Positions 45,892-57,726 of a stretch of 64,000 nt of DNA are shown one piece after another. The DNA is from Gnetum montanum. Taxonomy: Eukaryota > Streptophyta > Gnetopsida > Gnetales > Gnetaceae. The stretch is from NCBI GenBank assembly GCA_015680685.1, contig MNCI01018363.1, positions 4,394 to 68,393 of the forward strand, read 5' to 3'. The number at the start of each line of letters is the position of its first letter. Within the stretch, counting starts at the first letter, position 1. Position numbers and translations under genes: made by a program. The notes beneath the pieces were generated by a model. The model had not been told where the DNA came from, searched no databases, and saw only the letters and a list, made by a program, of their open reading frames with translations.

Positions 45892-47294
45892 TATCAAGAA
45901 GGATTAATAACCATTTTTATTTTCATTGATTTTACAACTTTTTGTTTTTCAGTTTTTCAATTTTTCAAATTTCTTATTTTAAATTTTTATCTTTTTTTCT
46001 TTTTGTCCTTTTACATTTTTTATAAGTAATCTCATCTATGAATAAAACACTCATGTGGATAGTTGGTTGAGGTTTGTTCTATGTTATTAAGTCTTAGATG
46101 ATCAATTATGTGGACAGTGAGCCCATTACACCCACTCATCCATTCTATAAATAAGAGGTTATATTCTAAGGTACAGTGATATTCTTGACATTCTTAAAAC
46201 TTAAAATTAATTTTGTGTTCATTGTACCCATAATGAAGAAGGATGGACCAAGAGGGAATGATTAGAGTGTGACATCAAGGGAACTTGTGGATTCTCTTTG
46301 GTGACATTTGTGGGAGTTATCATGCAACCTGGTTGTACTAAGATCCTTGTAGATCTAAAAAAAATGGGAGTAAGAGTAATAAAAAAGGCACCAAAAAATC
46401 CAATGATGTTCTAGGAGGTCCCATTGGAAAGACATGCACCCATGCCTAATGGTTGGCGGATTCTCTAGATTTTGCAATAAAAAAAAAGAGAAAAGAGAAG
46501 AAAGAGAAAAGAAAATGAAAGAAAACTGCCACAAAACAAAAGAATCACTCCTCCCTTGAACAAAAAGCCAAGTGATCATACACCTTGTTGTTGTGGTACT
46601 CTCATAGTTGTTCATCATGGGATGAAACAATGTGCTGTCACTGATTAGGGGAATGGGCTTGGTCCTAATCCTGGAATAATGGGTTCATGACATGCTAATC
46701 ATGCTTTTCACAGAGGATTCGCTATGCCCTCGGTCAGTTACCTCATGTTCTAATCTCTACGATCGCTTCTATACTTTGTCTCATCTCACTATTTGTGTAA
46801 TTGTAGCTTGTGTCCTATGTAGCATAGAATTCTTACATCATTTCGGTGATATTTACATGTGTGTGTTTTGTGGAGTTAGTGTAGATTACATCTAACTCTT
46901 CTAGTGCCCACAGACACTTTAAGTGTGGTTACATAAGGGCATTATAGGTTGAAACCTACTTTGGGGAGGATCCAATTTTGTAATTTTTTGTAATATTCAC
47001 TTATGGAATAGCTCACACACATCATTTCTTACCCTCAGCATAATTTTTCATACTGTTCTTTCCCTAATATTATCCGTATTAATTTCAACGTTCCTATGTT
47101 ATATTACATAGATTTTCCTTCAATTCAAGGTTTTATTGATAAAATGCACACCATCATAATTAATTGTCCCTTTCGAATTAATGGAATTTCCCTAGAACCC
47201 TTGATAATAGCCCAATGTCCTCAATTTACAACATTGATTTCCAAATTATTCCTTAAAAAATTTGGTATTCTTATGATGTCCTATGTCCCTAGGG
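45892..47294 (+). other. Element F non-coding region between gag and ORF2
   Basis: No gene is seen. In order it carries a T-rich block, TATAAATA at 46146 in the same context as A, a purine-rich stretch near 46480, and the conserved box CTACTTTGGGGAGGATCCA at about 46956. Confidence 0.7.
46146..46153 (+). promoter_or_regulatory. TATA-like box downstream of gag (element F)
   Basis: TATAAATA in the context TTCTATAAATAAGAGGTTAT, equivalent to 2936-2943 of element A. Confidence 0.4.
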
Positions 47295-47365
47295 CCATGA
47301 TATTGCATACGCGATGTATCTTACGCAATATTGCGTCCTTGTAACCTATAAATAGGTGACCCCCT
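47295..47365 (+). promoter_or_regulatory. Internal U3-like promoter upstream of ORF2 (element F)
   Basis: CATGATATTGCATACGCGAT and TTACGCAATATTGCGTCC are followed by TATAAATA at 47347-47354 and then CACTTAGCATCATTTT, as in element A. The words are decayed relative to A (GATATT for GATATC), but the block is at the same place. Confidence 0.55.
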
Positions 47366-47528
47366 TGCAACACTTAGCATCATTTTTTCCATTCACATGG
47401 GGGAGTTCTCAAATTTTTTCTCTATGACTTGCGATTGAGCAATCCTTTCTTTTCTAACTATATCTTGCTTGCTGATACTCCAATTTTAATTGTCTAAACC
47501 TACTTGAACCTGGAGTGTTCAACTTAGT

Positions 47529-47540
47529 CATGGGGGAGGG
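47529..47540 (+). other. Internal polypurine-tract-like box (element F)
   Basis: CATGGGGGAGGG follows TTCAACTTAGT, parallel to 4341-4352 of element A. Confidence 0.5.
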
Positions 47541-47796
47541 ACATCTGCCAAAATGTGCCTAACCTCTTTGGAATTTATTATCACCAAAAGGACATCATCT
47601 AGGGTAATTAACTATATAACACTTAGAATAATTGTGCCTAAAAATCATTTAATCCCTAGGTATATCGGGAAAATAAAATGGGAAACCACCTAAGTCACAG
47701 GACTCATTATTATAGTTTTTCAGGTAATATCACATGTGATAACATAAGATCATTAATTAAGATGAGCAGTAAGGTATAACTTAATTTCAAAAACAA

Positions 47797-47828
47797 CCTT
47801 ACTAATGCTTGACCCCGTGTGATTGCAG
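47797..47828 (+). promoter_or_regulatory. Predicted branch point and 3' splice site of ORF2 (element F)
   Basis: TTACTAATGCTTGACCC is followed by GTGTGATTGCAG and then ATG 47829. TACTAAT is a textbook branch-point word. The block is conserved with 4600-4631, although the surrounding bases differ more. Confidence 0.65.
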
Positions 47829-50614
47829 ATGACCCTGAAACATGGACAACATGAAGGTCCTTGTCAAGGTGGAAACAAACAATCTCGGAGAGGTGGAAGA
47901 TAAGATCCTACTAGAAAACATGCAGAATAGGAGGAATAATCATTCAGCATTCATCAAGAAGATCCTCCTACTATACAGTCTGGGCAGGCAGAGCGAGGAA
48001 CTGCTACAGTGCCTGAATAGGGAAAACATCTCATGTTGCCCCAAGATTGTGTTCAGGCCATCCATGAAAAGTCCAAATTCACTACGGTGATTATGTAGTT
48101 AAAATTTGCATCTTTTACAAAGTTTGCTCTTAAGGCTATTAGGGATCACCTCAAAGGGTCTTCCTTATGGCTTGTCTTCTTTGAAGATGATGCCTAGTAC
48201 CTAGGGGAGACGTACCAATTTTGGCACAATAGGGAGCAAGGCACCACTGTCAATATTTGTGGTGTGATAATTGATTTCTCCATGCAGGCCATTTCAAAAG
48301 TGTTAAAACTTCCAAATACAAGGCCGAAATTTTCTCAATTATCCACTTGTATACACCCTAATGTGTGATGGGATTGGTTGGAGAAGGCTTATGGCAGAGA
48401 TAAAAAATTTGGTGAATTGACAACGGAAGAGAGGATTTACTTTAAAATTGAAACATATCACCTCTTCCCCATGAAGGGCTTCAAAAGAATATCAACGTAT
48501 GTGGCTAGAGGATGTGTAGTGCTGTTGGGAAAGGTTAACAGTAACTTGCCCCATCTATATTTAATGAAGATCTTGATGCAATTCGAGAAATAAAAGATAG
48601 GGAAGATGGCACTGCCTTTCCCTTGTCTTATAACAAAGCTTTGTCAACGTGCTGGTATTTGGGGGTACACTAATGATGTCCTCCGAAAAGACCAAACTAC
48701 TTCATATGCTGAATTGCTAAAGGTGCCAGCTCCAAGGAAAAGCATTGGTGAAGAGCTCGGACCAGAACAAGAAGAAGAACAAATGGCTGGACTAACTACA
48801 ACTCAACTTGCAAGACCCAGCCAACCTCCAAGCATGGGTCCCAGCCAATAATAAGAAGCATGGCCTAGCATAGGCTAGGATCAATAGCCACCACAAGACT
48901 ACAGATTGTCGATGAGCCATCTTAGGGACATTGCTGAGATAGTTAGTTAGGGAAGCCCTGATGATGCAAACCTCTTCCGCATCATTGATGATGCCATTCA
49001 ACCTATTGTTTCATTGGATCACACAAGGGAGGAAGTATCTATTCACATAGAAGCAAGGGAAAGTATATGGTCACAACAGATCTTAGGAAACATGGCATCT
49101 TTCCAGGTGTAATTAGTGATTGGTGAAGGGGCCACTGTGGTAGTCATGCAACACCAAGATGCCAGGGGAACTATAGAAGTGGTTATAGACCACATCAAAG
49201 AATCATTCAATGTACCTATTGTGCCACCAAGAGATCTCATAAGAGTATGGGATGCTCAAACTTTGGCCAAAACCTCAATGACTCCTGCGGAACATGAGGA
49301 TGTGCTTGATCGATTGCTCCAAATAGGGCAAGTAATGACGTCCTTGTTTGACATCCCTCAGGATGTTACGATAATTTAGTTAGACCTCATTTCCATGAAG
49401 GGGAAGCTAGTCTTAATAGAAGTGAGGGCCAAGTATGTTGAAGCTAAGGTGCAGAAACTACAAGAGTAGCTTGTAGCCTTACAAGCAGCACAATGGAACC
49501 CTCTACAATTTCTTCCGATAGACCAGCTAGATAATTTTAGAACTAAGTAACTAACCAAGCTAATAGCAGAGAATAAAAAGTGGTTGATGAAAAAGAGAAG
49601 GCTGTTTGGGATGCCTCCGCAGCACAGGTGCAAACTCATGCGCATAACAAGGCACTCAAGGCCTTACAAGAAGAAAACAAGTAGCTCATTGTTGAAAACC
49701 TTCGGTTGACCACTGTGAAAATGCAAAAGAATATTATCTAGGAACACTTCCATCAATTACAAAAATAATTCATCTAGGTCAACTAAGATGTAAGCCATTT
49801 AGCCAAAGAAAATCGAACCCTCTCGATGGAGGAGGTATGCACCATTCATCAAAAGTCAGCTATTGAGATAAGTGCATGGAAAAATGAGGCTAAATGACAT
49901 GAGAAGCTAAAGGAGCACTTCCAATATTAGCTGGGGATGTACAAATAGATAATTGAGAAGGAGATCCATATGGCCAAAGAGTAGGTCAATGCTATCAATG
50001 CTCAACACACTGACTTGCAAGACATATTGGACACATACGCCTTCTCCCACCAAGCGGAAGTTAAAATTTGGGAACCGCAGATTCAGGATTTGATGGAATA
50101 CATGAAGTTGTAAAACTTGAGGTATGCCAACCTTACCATGTTAATAGTAGGGCACCTGAGGATAGAGCTCAAGAAGCAAGTAGCAACCATCCACATCAAA
50201 TACGAAGCAGAATTTGCAGAGCGTAAGAAGCTGTTGGAAAAAATGAAAGCTACAAATTCTAAACTTGAGGTTGTGAAAGCTAGCTACCAAGGATAAAAAG
50301 GTGTTACAATGAACTTGGCTTAATGGCTAGCAAATTTTTAGGAGTACAAGAATAAAGCCGGAGCCTATGAAAAGGAATGATAGGTATTTTCGGCCTGGTA
50401 TGTCAAGGCCAAGCAAATGTTTCCACAACTACCCTGTCCATGGGAAGTGCTGACTCCGTCAAACATCAAAACATTAGCATGGATGGCATAAGACTCTCAG
50501 ATTGAAGAGGAGAATCTCTAGGCCATACTTCAATGCCATCAAGTCTCAAAGCCTGGAGCACAAGACAAAGGAAAAGCACCAATGGAGGAGCCACTGCCAT
50601 CAGGAACTACATGA
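47829..50614 (+). pseudogene. Element F ORF2, decayed
   Basis: The ATG abuts the predicted acceptor. Pieces in order: a Gln/Gly-rich N-terminus; YLGETYQFWHNREQGT-like sequence near 48200; EKAYGRDKKFGELTTEERIYF and STYVARGCVVLLGKVNSNLP (48378-48593); PFPCLITKLCQRAG and a CGA codon at 48684 that is TGA in element A; a Pro/Gln linker; SFNVPIVPPRDLIR and LDRLLQIGQVMTSLFDIPQ (49116-49379); and coiled coil to about 50350 with many stops. It ends with MEEPLPSGTT at 50614. Domain order and length match A, so the ancestral product had roughly 920 residues. Its function is unknown. Confidence 0.7.
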
Positions 50615-50769
50615 GTTCCAACATTTTTTTAGTTGTAGCACATTCTTTGTGTTGTGTCTTCATTTTTTTTTCATTCCACACTACAACATAATCCCAATTT
50701 CAATGTTCAATAATTCCATACCTATCCACTATGTAATCACTATAACTCGAGGACAATTTTTCATTCAGT

Positions 50770-50779
50770 TGTAAGGGTA
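50770..50779 (+). other. Polypurine tract of element F
   Basis: TGTAAGGGTA follows TTCATTCAGT. It is a degraded form of the GTGGGGGTA tract of A, next to the 3' LTR. Confidence 0.65.
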
Positions 50780-51608
50780 TGGTGAGTTGCGTTTTAGGTG
50801 ATCGCGATATCGCAGTCACGATATCGTAGCCGAACCCGCAATATCACATACATGATATCACAACCTGTCTTCTCATTTATAAATAAAAGGTAGATAGATG
50901 AGTTTAGGCATCTATTTTTTAGTCCCTTAGCCAAAATCTTGCAGTTTTTCCTTCTTAGAGTTAGAATTATTTCCCAGTGTATGTCCGTAGTGTGGTGAAT
51001 GTAATTTTATGCCATCCTTTATTCGAGTATGACATACATGGACATGCACATGATCGACAATAAATATCTAGATTACTTCATCATTTTAGCATTCACTTAG
51101 TTTAGTTATTTAATTAATTGTTATTTACTTCTTTCCTAGTTAACCTCTCTCACCCTTAAACTCATGTTAAATCACGAAATGAGTATGACTTGATTACGAG
51201 CATTTAAGTGTGACTACTTGGTAACGTAGTAGTGTACCTATGATCTACACTTGGTAATCCCAGTGGTAGTCATGCAAGAAGTCCAAAATGTGTATGGATA
51301 ATCAAGGAATGGATGCTCATCGCACTTAGGCTAGTTTAGATTCGCTTACCCTTTCTCTTCTAGATTAGTTAATATTACTTTCCATTGCCTTCAGGAGTAG
51401 CATTAGTTTAGAAACCCATCATACACCTCACTTTGGACTAAACCATACGTGACAAAGCTAATATTAGTCCAGGTGGAAAGACAATGAACTACAACCTAAG
51501 GCTAACTATCTAGATGCCACAACTAGTCCATCTATGGAGTTCGACTAGATCATGCATGTAATGCTCGTATTTCTATGGTTGAGTATAGGGGTACCTCGCC
51601 ACTCATCA
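50780..51608 (+). repeat. Element F 3' LTR
   Basis: It is 829 bp, from TGGTGAG to CTCATCA. U3 contains GCGATATCGC, ACGATATCG and ATGATATCAC words; TATAAATA is at 50878-50885. Confidence 0.85.
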
Positions 51609-51613
51609 CTAGG
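51609..51613. other. Target-site duplication of element F, right (CTAGG)
   Basis: It pairs with 43162-43166. Confidence 0.85.
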
Positions 51614-52560
51614 CATCCATACATTTTCCAAAACAACATAGCATAGAAGGCCTTTGTGACAACTTTCAAGAGCAAAGCCAACCAATGGTTTTTGATGCTC
51701 TCTAATGCCTCTATCAAGTCATGGCAAGAATTTAAAAATAAGATCCTACTTCAGTTTGATAAGTTCACTAGCCTTGCCATAGCATCAAGCAATTTCACAA
51801 ACTTAAGAAAACTACCTAGGAAAATTGTTCGTGACTAAAATTTAAAATTCGTTCATCAACTCCCTTATGTGTTGAATGAGATGTGTCTACAAATTGATGG
51901 TATCCTCAATTTCTACCTCTATACCATTGATCCATTTCTTTCTTATGCCATTAAGTCTGATCCCAACATAATGAAAATACAATGAGTAATGGCTAAAGTT
52001 ATTGAATTGGAACTAATTACTTTGATGAATAGCATTCAAACTCAATTTGGTATGATGAATGTTTGCAACCCTATGCAGTCTACCCCTTTGCTACCACAAG
52101 TTTTCCCAATGAATAATACTTTGTTCCAAACCCCCACTCCCCTTCAAATAACTCAATCTACAAGTAGTTTTTTTCAAGGTCCCACATCCTCTTCATTTTT
52201 ATCATCAAATATCAATTTAAGTGATGATCAATTGAAAGCTTTGATCTAATCCATCATAAATCCAAATGGAATATCTAATCCTAATGTGTCCACTTATCAA
52301 ATAGAAAACCAAATGATAAAAATATTAACTTCACTTCAAAACCTTTCCAATGAAGTAGCTGAACTACAGCAAGATAATAATAAAGTTCCTATACAATTCA
52401 AAAAATCAAGCCCATGAATCAATGATAATTATTGTTATCTTTATAACACCAGGAAACATTTTGAAAAGACTTGTCCTAGATTTTTAGCACTCTATGGTAA
52501 CAATGTTCAAAGTCATCAAAATTGAAAAACCTGAATTATGGTCTTGAACATACCTCATAA
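51614..52560 (+). pseudogene. Element G gag, right part
   Basis: AFVTTFKSKANQWFLMLSNA and SIKSWQEFKNKILLQFDKF (51640-51770) are a Ty3/gypsy gag core (family pattern LKGKA..W...LP..SI.SW.EL...FL..F). A second open stretch at 51989-52249 is the Pro/Gln/Ser-rich tail. Near 52430 the pieces CYLYNTRKHFEKTC resemble a degraded zinc knuckle. Stops separate the parts. Confidence 0.7.
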
Positions 52561-53028
52561 AATAGAAATGAATAAGTTCCCTTATTTGAAAAAGTCATGG
52601 TAACTGATCCCAACCCACATCACACTTGCTACCGTAGACTTAAAGATATGAAAACCACACCACAACAAACTAGGAATAATCCTTATACTCCCCAAGAAAA
52701 AGAGCTTCTAGTCAAAATAACATAAATAATCAAATTGTAAAATCCTAAGAAAATACCCCACAATAACCAAACTCGCCTTCAATACTTAGAATAACTCCAC
52801 CTCAACAAGAAACCAAAGCTGAACATAAGACTTATGATCTAGTTGAGGATTTGAAAGGAGTTAATGCTAACATTTCAATGATCTTCTACATTTTAATGAA
52901 ATGAAAGATGTGATTCAAAATATAGTTCATACACCTAAAACTAATAAAGAAAAATCTCCAATAACTGAAGGAAAGTTCATTTTGCAAAAAGTCTTAATGC
53001 ATTACCAATACAAAATGCAAGTAATTCC

Positions 53029-53724
53029 ATGTCGAACAAGAAAGATCAACTACCTTTCTTAATAACTTTGATCATTTTGAAAAAGAGTGTTCACAATTAT
53101 TTGATGGATTTTGGTGTAACTATTAGTGTCATGCCACTTGAATTATGTAAAACATTAGGAGCACAAATGCTAACACAAGTAAGAAGTGTGATACAACTTA
53201 ATGGATTTAATCTACTTGTGGTAGGGTCATTAAAGAAAGTAAAGTTACAACTTAAAAAATATCCTACGTTTACATGCTATATGGATATTTTAGTAGTCAA
53301 TATGTCACCCACTTATGAAGTGCTTTTATCTAGGACTTTTGGAGCCAAGTTTGGAGGCTTCTTTAGGTTAGATCTTTTAGACTTATTAATTCCTATTAAA
53401 GGAAAATCCAAATATATGATCATACCAAGAGAGCCTTTCTATAAACAAGTGTTAACAACTTTTGATCAACAAAATCAATCTTTGAAAAATCAAAATACTA
53501 ATCTTTACATTGGAGTTATTTTGGTTTGGCTTTGTGAACATGTTATAAATGATCATGAGAGTGAAATTTCAGAAATAAATCCTTTTACTTCTAATGAATG
53601 TGAAGAAATATATAGAGATACCTTGACTTATCATCAACTTGATGAAAAAACATTTGTTTTTGATGACCCACCACCATTAAAAGAGGACAAAGATAAAATG
53701 AGATCCAAACCATCAAAACATTAG
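53029..53724 (+). pseudogene. Element G aspartic protease, open but altered active site
   Basis: The 231-codon open frame is the longest uninterrupted pol piece of the element. VHNYLMDFGVTISVMPLELC is the retropepsin active-site region: the family has D-(S/L/P)-G-A-S and here it reads D-F-G-V-T, so the Asp and Gly remain. ILVVNMSPTYEVLLSRTFGA is the typical C-terminal strand region (VVD.P..Y..LL.R). An acidic tail follows. Upstream gag is separated by stops. Confidence 0.75.
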
Positions 53725-54540
53725 AAGGTGTGCCAAATTTTGATGACATATCCATTGAACATATTCCTAGAGAAAAAAATTATGTTCCTAATTTATTAGC
53801 TCAAATGGCCATTACTTTAGATGTTCCTTTTAGACACAATGCTTGGGATATTGAAATAATTAATGAAAAGATTAATCCTTATTCTATTCTAGATAATATC
53901 TCTTTTTTCCAAGTTTTGATAATGATGATCATATTCATGAATTTTTATTTTCCGTGGGTAAATTTAGTGATTACTATTTTAAAGTTTCTCAAATTAATGA
54001 AAACATTATATCAAAGGATGTCATGTTTTCCAAATAATATCTCTCCTAAAATAGTGACTAGAGAAGCTTTATTTGATGACTTACAAAAAGTTAAACTTGT
54101 TAGACCTAAGATTGAAACTTGGATGAAAAAAGTACTTCATGAACTTTTAGAATCTAAAATTATTTATCTTATGAAACATTTAAGTTGGACATCAAATTTA
54201 GTGCCTAATAAAAAATGAACAAGTGAATTACAATTGTGTATTCATTTTCATAATCTTAATCATCCACAAATTGTTAAAAGATGGTTTAACAAGTAATATG
54301 TAGGTAAAGTCTTTAAAATAGGAGATCTAGTCCTAAAACGAGATAGAGCATCTAGTTCAATAGATCGTCAAACTAAGTTTTCTCCTATGTGTTTAGGTCC
54401 ATTCCAAGTTACAAATGTCATTGGCCCCAATGTTTACAAAATTTCTAATTTACAAGGATATAAGTTACATAGAAATTTTAATGCATTTTATCTAAAGGAT
54501 TTCTACTTAGGTGCCCCACATGGACACCTAGTAGATCTTT
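53725..54540 (+). pseudogene. Element G pol remnants: RNase H tail, RT start, integrase C-terminus
   Basis: ISIEHIPREKNYVPNLLAQMA (about 53745-53810) is the end of an RNase H domain (family IQHIPR..N..AD.LA). ELLESKIIYLMKHLSWTSNL (about 54140-54205) looks like the beginning of RT (LL...IIYPVK.S.WVSNLVPV.KK). KRWFNK, then GKVFKIGDLVLKRDRA and GPFQVTNVIGPNVYKISNLQ (54280-54480), is the integrase C-terminus, ending with LKDFYLG and a stop near 54540. All catalytic centres are gone. The order RNase H, RT, integrase is unexpected. Confidence 0.7.
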
Positions 54541-55917
54541 AGTTGCATGTTTTCTTTCCCTTCACGATGCATTTCATTTGTATATAATTGCATTTGCATA
54601 TTTTCTATACATTTCCATCATTTCTTTCTTAGCCTAATGGCTTTAGGTTGATTTGTACTTTTTATATGATTTTAGTAATTATTATGGTCATTTGAGTTAC
54701 TAGGCATTAGGTCATCATAACACCATTGCAAAATAATGCAAGGATAATGCTTTATATGATATATCCTATTAGTATTATATAAAATCTCATTTATATGATA
54801 TATTTCAATAATGCTATGATTCTTCCAGTCTATGTTAAGGTTTTAGTTATATTGGTTATGTTGGATTATGGAGGATAGGATTTATGATAACTTGTCATAT
54901 AATCATCATGATCATGTGAGTGTAGGATGTGTGAATTTGGAGAATGGTCAGCCACAATCACTAGGTGACCTTGGAAAATGTCTTCGCCCCTCTCATAAGA
55001 GCTAGCCCTCAAGTGTAATGATCCATGGCTATCCAATGACCGATAGGGCGTGGTGTGCTCATCTCCACTTAAGAACCCTTGGCCAACCAAAAAGCCTGCT
55101 ATGATGTCATCTAGATTGTAATTAAAAGGCACATGCATGAGGGTTGAAATTCACCATAGAAAAGTTTTGAAAGGACTGTGTTCTTTGGTAGTGTAGCTAA
55201 TGGGCTAGACTTATGTTGGAATTCCTACCTTAAAAATGTACACCATGAGTAAATTTTTCTTAAGAAAAAAACAAAACAAAAAACGGGAATGAGCATCATG
55301 TTCATTGGAAATGTTATAAGTTCTTGAGTGTGATGGGGTCTGGCAAAAATCCTCACCCTAGCCTCCATTCTCCTTTTGAACCTATTTTTCAAAAATTCAA
55401 AAAAAAAAAGATAGAAAAGTAAATAATCCTATTCCACTCATTTCCTTTCTGAATGTCAAAAAATAGAAAAAAAAAAGAGTTCCAAGGAAAAATTTGAAAG
55501 TTGTGGCTAACTATGATCTAAGATAAGCTTGTCCTCTACATTAAGTTTGGCATAAGTATCATGTTCAAAGTAGCCCACATACTTTTTACTTTTACCTTCT
55601 GAGAAGATTAGGAATAAGATCTTAATTATATACTTTAATTATATATATATATATATATAGTTAAATTTATTATTTATAAAGAGTATGTATTTTGATCTTG
55701 ATTAAATAATATGGTGTGGCAAGGATGGCCCACATTTAGTTCTCTCTTCATTATATGATTATTTTAGTCATGTATGGATTAGTATAGTTTGCTTGCAAAT
55801 TTCAATTTTCCTGTGTTTTATGATCTTCTCGACCCTTTAGCTTTTGCATCTTTTCTTAAAATTTCTATGGTTTTGTTGTTCCTTGCACTTGCATGCAATN
55901 ATGGGGTGTGCTAACTA
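54541..55917. other. Stretch with no recognisable gene; (AT)n at 55641-55659
   Basis: AT-rich sequence after element G, possibly its 3' non-coding region or LTR. It contains a short (AT)n tract, A-rich runs near 55400 and 55470, and a single N at 55900 just left of the next repeat. A minus-strand open frame at 54866-55138 has no recognisable similarity. Confidence 0.4.
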
Positions 55918-57726
55918 TTGATGCCAACATCACCCATGCTAGGCGAAGGGCCATAGGTTACTAGGTAAGTTCACAAGATGTATTTCCAAAAGTATTGGTT
56001 TCAAAGTCTAGTGTTAGTGCCTTTGAAAAATGAAGTATTTAATTAGAGATAAGACTCTTTATTTAAAATCTTACTTGCAAGGCATGTACCTTTGCTTCTA
56101 ATAACCATGCTTTAGTGTCCTTTCTTTTAGAATTTCTATGTTTAATAGTACTACTTCCTAACCTATGTTTATTTCCATTTTTACTAATATGTCAAAACTT
56201 AAAAGAGCCCATATTAAAGTGGTGGCTCTCTTTATGGTGATTTCTAACACTTTTTGGCATGTTTGTTATGGATTTTTTTAGTAAGATTTCCAATTTCACC
56301 TTAATCCCCATTAGTTACTGCACATAGTAAATTATCACTTTTAGTTCAATATAAAGTAATTGATTAGAACTTGGGAATGCAAGTGATTCAGGAGACTCTA
56401 AGAATGGCCTTTGTCATTTCCTTTACCTTCAGGTAAGCCATTGAAGATATGGAGTACAAAGGTTATGTTATTCCAAAAGGATGGAAAGTTATGTCGTTAT
56501 TCATAGTCATCCATTACAACCTTGATTTCTATGAGGAACCTTCTAGGTTTAAACCCAATAGATTTGAGAAACGTATGAAAATAATCACTTACATGACCTT
56601 CAAAAATGGATTCCACTCCTATCATTAATCATCAAAGGTAGAAATTCTATTATTCATTCATAATCTTACCAAGACATATAGATGTGAAGTTTTTGGGAAA
56701 AGAACAGGAATTTAGTATGGGCTATTCCCAGTTCCCTAAGAAGGGTTGTCACTCAAGATCATGATCAAGAATCTAGTAAGTGGACATAACCAACAGTGGT
56801 TGTTATGAAAACATTATGTAATGTGGAGAAGGTGGAGAACATGGAAAAAGTGGGAAAAAAATGTGACAGCCATTATGTCAACTAGGAGCTGCTATAAAAG
56901 TCTTGGCAATAGAACCATGATTAGGGGGATCTCTAGGTTCTCAACCTCTCTCTTCCCTAACTGGTGGTAGCTGCAACAATAGCTACTAGTAGGCACAAAA
57001 AATAGTTTATGGTGGCGGTGCATAGTAGTAAATAACATGCATGTTCTAGGAAACATCAAAAACATTAGGTGTGTGGTGATGCACGATCAACAGGTAAGCA
57101 ATGTTTGTGTCGGCAGCATCTGCAATAGTGAGCAGTGGCGCTAGAAATGTACAGTGGCATGAATGATGGTGGTCATGGTGGTGGATGATGGTAGCAAATA
57201 ATAATGCATGTCAACGGTAGGAATGGCACATGTGGTAATCAGCAACAAAATTAACAATAGCCAATAGCCAGTGGGTAACAGTGATAGAAGCTAGTAGTAA
57301 TGGTAGCAGTCATAGCAGTGGCAGCAACAATCAAAAGAGATAGCACATCTCTCTCCCTCTCTTTGTGTCACCTATTTCTGTTCCCCACGTAGCAAGGGTT
57401 TGAAGATTAAGAGCCACTCTCATTTTGAATGAGAATAGGTAGCAATTAGCAACAACAAGTAGTGGCAATAGGAGATTAAGGAAAATTTTAAAATTTACAT
57501 TTAGTAGTTATTTTACTATTTTCTCATCAAGTGTTAAAATTTAAGCCAGTTATTCAATTTAAATTTTCCTAATTTTCTAGTTTGATTTACTTTTAGGAAC
57601 ACTACATTACCTTTTCTAGTTGAGACTATTCCTGGGTGTTCGTACCCATATAGGAGACATCCTAGGCAATAGTCTCCCTAAATTAGTTTTTTTGAATGTT
57701 GATGTGTCTAAAATTTACACATCCAC
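55918..57726 (+). repeat. CYP707A-carrying repeat, copy 2
   Basis: It aligns with 40409-42184 in order and orientation with frequent base differences. The left end is TTGATGCCAACATCACCC. The right end reads TTGATGTGTCTAAAATTTAC followed by ACATCCA. The left edge lies 18 bp from a single-N assembly join. Confidence 0.7.
56393..56780 (+). pseudogene. CYP707A: CYP707A-like cytochrome P450 fragment, copy 2
   Basis: It reads VIQETLRMAFVISFTFR, a stop, then IEDMEYKGYVIPKGWKVM, EEPSRFKPNRFE, the damaged heme loop (FKNGFHSYH, the Cys replaced) and FGKRTGI, a stop, YGLFPVP. The ExxR motif is intact here (ETLR) but was lost in copy 1, while copy 1 keeps the heme Cys. Each copy therefore decayed separately after duplication. 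It covers only the C-terminal quarter of the enzyme and ends at the normal C-terminal region (GIQYGPFP in the family). Confidence 0.85.

Larger units (their letters stand above)
43167..51608 (+). mobile_element. Element F: gag-ORF2 LTR element, nested in element G
   Basis: It carries 5' LTR (partly in an N gap), gag, internal promoter-like sites, ORF2, polypurine tract and a complete 3' LTR. The organisation and most non-coding landmarks match element A, which helps separate conserved from decayed sequence. No protease or pol is present. A perfect 5-bp duplication, CTAGG, flanks it, and it interrupts the gag of element G. The interruption shows G is the older of the two. Confidence 0.9.
43030..54540 (+). 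mobile_element. Element G: Ty3/gypsy relic split by element F
   Basis: Gag sequence on the left (43030-43166) continues in the same sense on the right at 51614, after removing element F and one copy of the CTAGG duplication. On the right come gag (to about 52540), protease (53029-53724), an RNase H tail-like stretch, an RT start and the integrase C-terminus (to 54540). Gag, protease and pol sequences differ from those of the A-F family, so this is another lineage. No LTR was identified. Confidence 0.75.
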
